Positions 5,221-6,129 of a stretch of DNA of 6,129 nucleotides are shown in pieces. The translations under genes were made by a program, and so were the position numbers. The notes below the pieces were generated by a model, which was not told the origin of the DNA, searched no databases, and saw nothing but the letters and a program-made list of their open reading frames with translations. The first letter of the stretch is position 1. The number at the start of each line of letters is the position of its first letter. The DNA comes from Firmicutes bacterium UBA4845 (GTDB lineage Bacteria; Bacillota; Clostridia; Tissierellales; Sedimentibacteraceae): NCBI GenBank assembly GCA_002399975.1, contig DHER01000143.1:1-6129 (forward strand), read 5' to 3'.

Positions 5221-6129
5221 TTATACTTCTACCTCAATGCCTGATTTGAACCTCACAACCACATTGTTTTCGAGTATGGTCACTTTTTCAACCAGAAGCC
5301 TTACCAGCTCCTCATCGTAATCAATTATTGAGTCTGCATGATTTTCTATAAATTCCATCATCTCTATTATTCGGTCTTTTTCGCCTTGGCTTTCCGCCTC
5401 CTCCGTAAGGATGGCTTGCTTTCTTTCGCTAAGTGCCTGTATTTCATCAGCAAGGTTTTCATAGTCTTTGCCAGAATTAGCATAGCTGATGAGTTCCATT
5501 TGTTTTTCTTCCATTTCCTTATCAATGTTGGCGATGGCCTGTTCATTGCTCTCGCAAACCACCGATTCAATATTCTCCCGCAAAATCGCAATCATCGATT
5601 CGCCGCCACTAAGAACCTGGTTAAACGCCTCTGCTACTGCAGCATGGAGGTCTTCCTCAGAAATAGTCCTTGATGTGCAACCTTTCGGCCCCTCTTCCAA
5701 TCGAGTAACGCATCTCCATACAGTAGACTTCTTGCCACGGTTGTTCCAATAAGTCCGTCTATAAATGTCTCCACAATCACTACAAAATGTGATTGAGGAT
5801 AATGCATACTTACTACTATATATCCTTCTCCTTCCTTCTTTGCCTTTGAATAAAAGGCTCCTGCGTTTCATTTCTTCCTGCACTTGCAGATATAGCTCTC
5901 TTGGAATGATAGCCTCGTGATTATTCTCAACATAATATTGTGGAACGATGCCTTCATTTTTGACACGCTTTTTTGTTAGGAAATCCACCGTGTAGGTTTT
6001 CTGTAACAGTGCATCTCCCATGTACTTTTCGTTCTGCAGTATCTTTTGGACTGTTTCCGGTCTCCATTTCGGATTGCCCGCCGCTGTGTAAATTCCGTCT
6101 TTCATTAAACCCTTACAAATTCCTGCGAG
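5221..6129 (-). CDS. large serine recombinase, C-terminal 302 residues (5' end outside the window)
   Basis: The frame stays open to the window edge, and the eight residues before the first internal ATG (LAGICKGL) continue the family pattern, so the ATG at 6105 is not the true start. The visible part begins inside the Recombinase domain (GNPKWRPETVQKIL, NEKYMGDALLQK). It continues into a zinc ribbon with cysteines at fragment positions 116, 119, 140 and 151. A long charged coiled coil follows (about 195-266), and the protein ends VRFKSGIEVEV, a typical C-terminal strand pair. In large serine integrases the zinc ribbon binds att-site DNA and the coiled coil controls synapsis and excision. The catalytic resolvase domain with its serine should lie just beyond 6129. 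Such enzymes move phages and integrative elements in Clostridia. No frameshift or stop is seen, so the gene may be functional. It suggests, but does not prove, that the neighbouring genes are mobile cargo. Confidence 0.92.
   Translation of the reverse strand, partial: LAGICKGLMKDGIYTAAGNPKWRPETVQKILQNEKYMGDALLQKTYTVDFLTKKRVKNEGIVPQYYVENNHEAIIPRELYLQVQEEMKRRSLLFKGKEGRRRIYSSKYALSSITFCSDCGDIYRRTYWNNRGKKSTVWRCVTRLEEGPKGCTSRTISEEDLHAAVAEAFNQVLSGGESMIAILRENIESVVCESNEQAIANIDKEMEEKQMELISYANSGKDYENLADEIQALSERKQAILTEEAESQGEKDRIIEMMEFIENHADSIIDYDEELVRLLVEKVTILENNVVVRFKSGIEVEV

Overview
The window is an accessory region of a low-G+C Firmicute, most likely one of the Clostridia. The evidence is A+T-rich DNA, strong AGGAGG-type ribosome binding sites, a textbook vegetative promoter, a Clostridia-style large serine recombinase and a cytosolic four-helix copper-binding protein. 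Every gene I accept lies on the minus strand, so transcription runs from high to low coordinates.

From right to left, the window opens inside a large serine recombinase (5221-6129, N-terminal catalytic domain off the edge). Next is a short gene for a 19-cysteine copper-binding protein of the Csp/DUF326 type (4750-5097). Two hairpins follow, at 4668-4713 and 4571-4619, both oriented to end minus-strand transcription. Together they insulate what comes next.

A near-consensus promoter (TTGACT-N17-TATAAT, 4532-4560) with a dyad across its start point then drives an apparent operon. Its order is a DUF1413-like small protein, a uracil-DNA-glycosylase-superfamily-like protein, a PD-(D/E)XK nuclease-like protein, an endonuclease III-type HhH/Fe-S DNA glycosylase, and three proteins I cannot name (316, 225 and 163 residues). 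The first four genes are packed tightly: gaps of 12 nt, a 13-nt overlap, then 12 nt. The last three follow at gaps of 71, 33 and 31 nt and may be a second module. The left edge holds a 31-bp tandem repeat that runs off the window.

The most interesting reading is that two different DNA-glycosylase folds and a nuclease-fold protein are co-expressed beside a mobility gene. I infer a candidate defence or DNA-surveillance cassette in which glycosylases act on modified or damaged bases and the nuclease cuts DNA. This rests on recognised motifs and gene order and has not been shown by any search or experiment here. Three start codons are moved inward from the longest ORFs because the ribosome binding site overlaps or abuts the upstream GTG.
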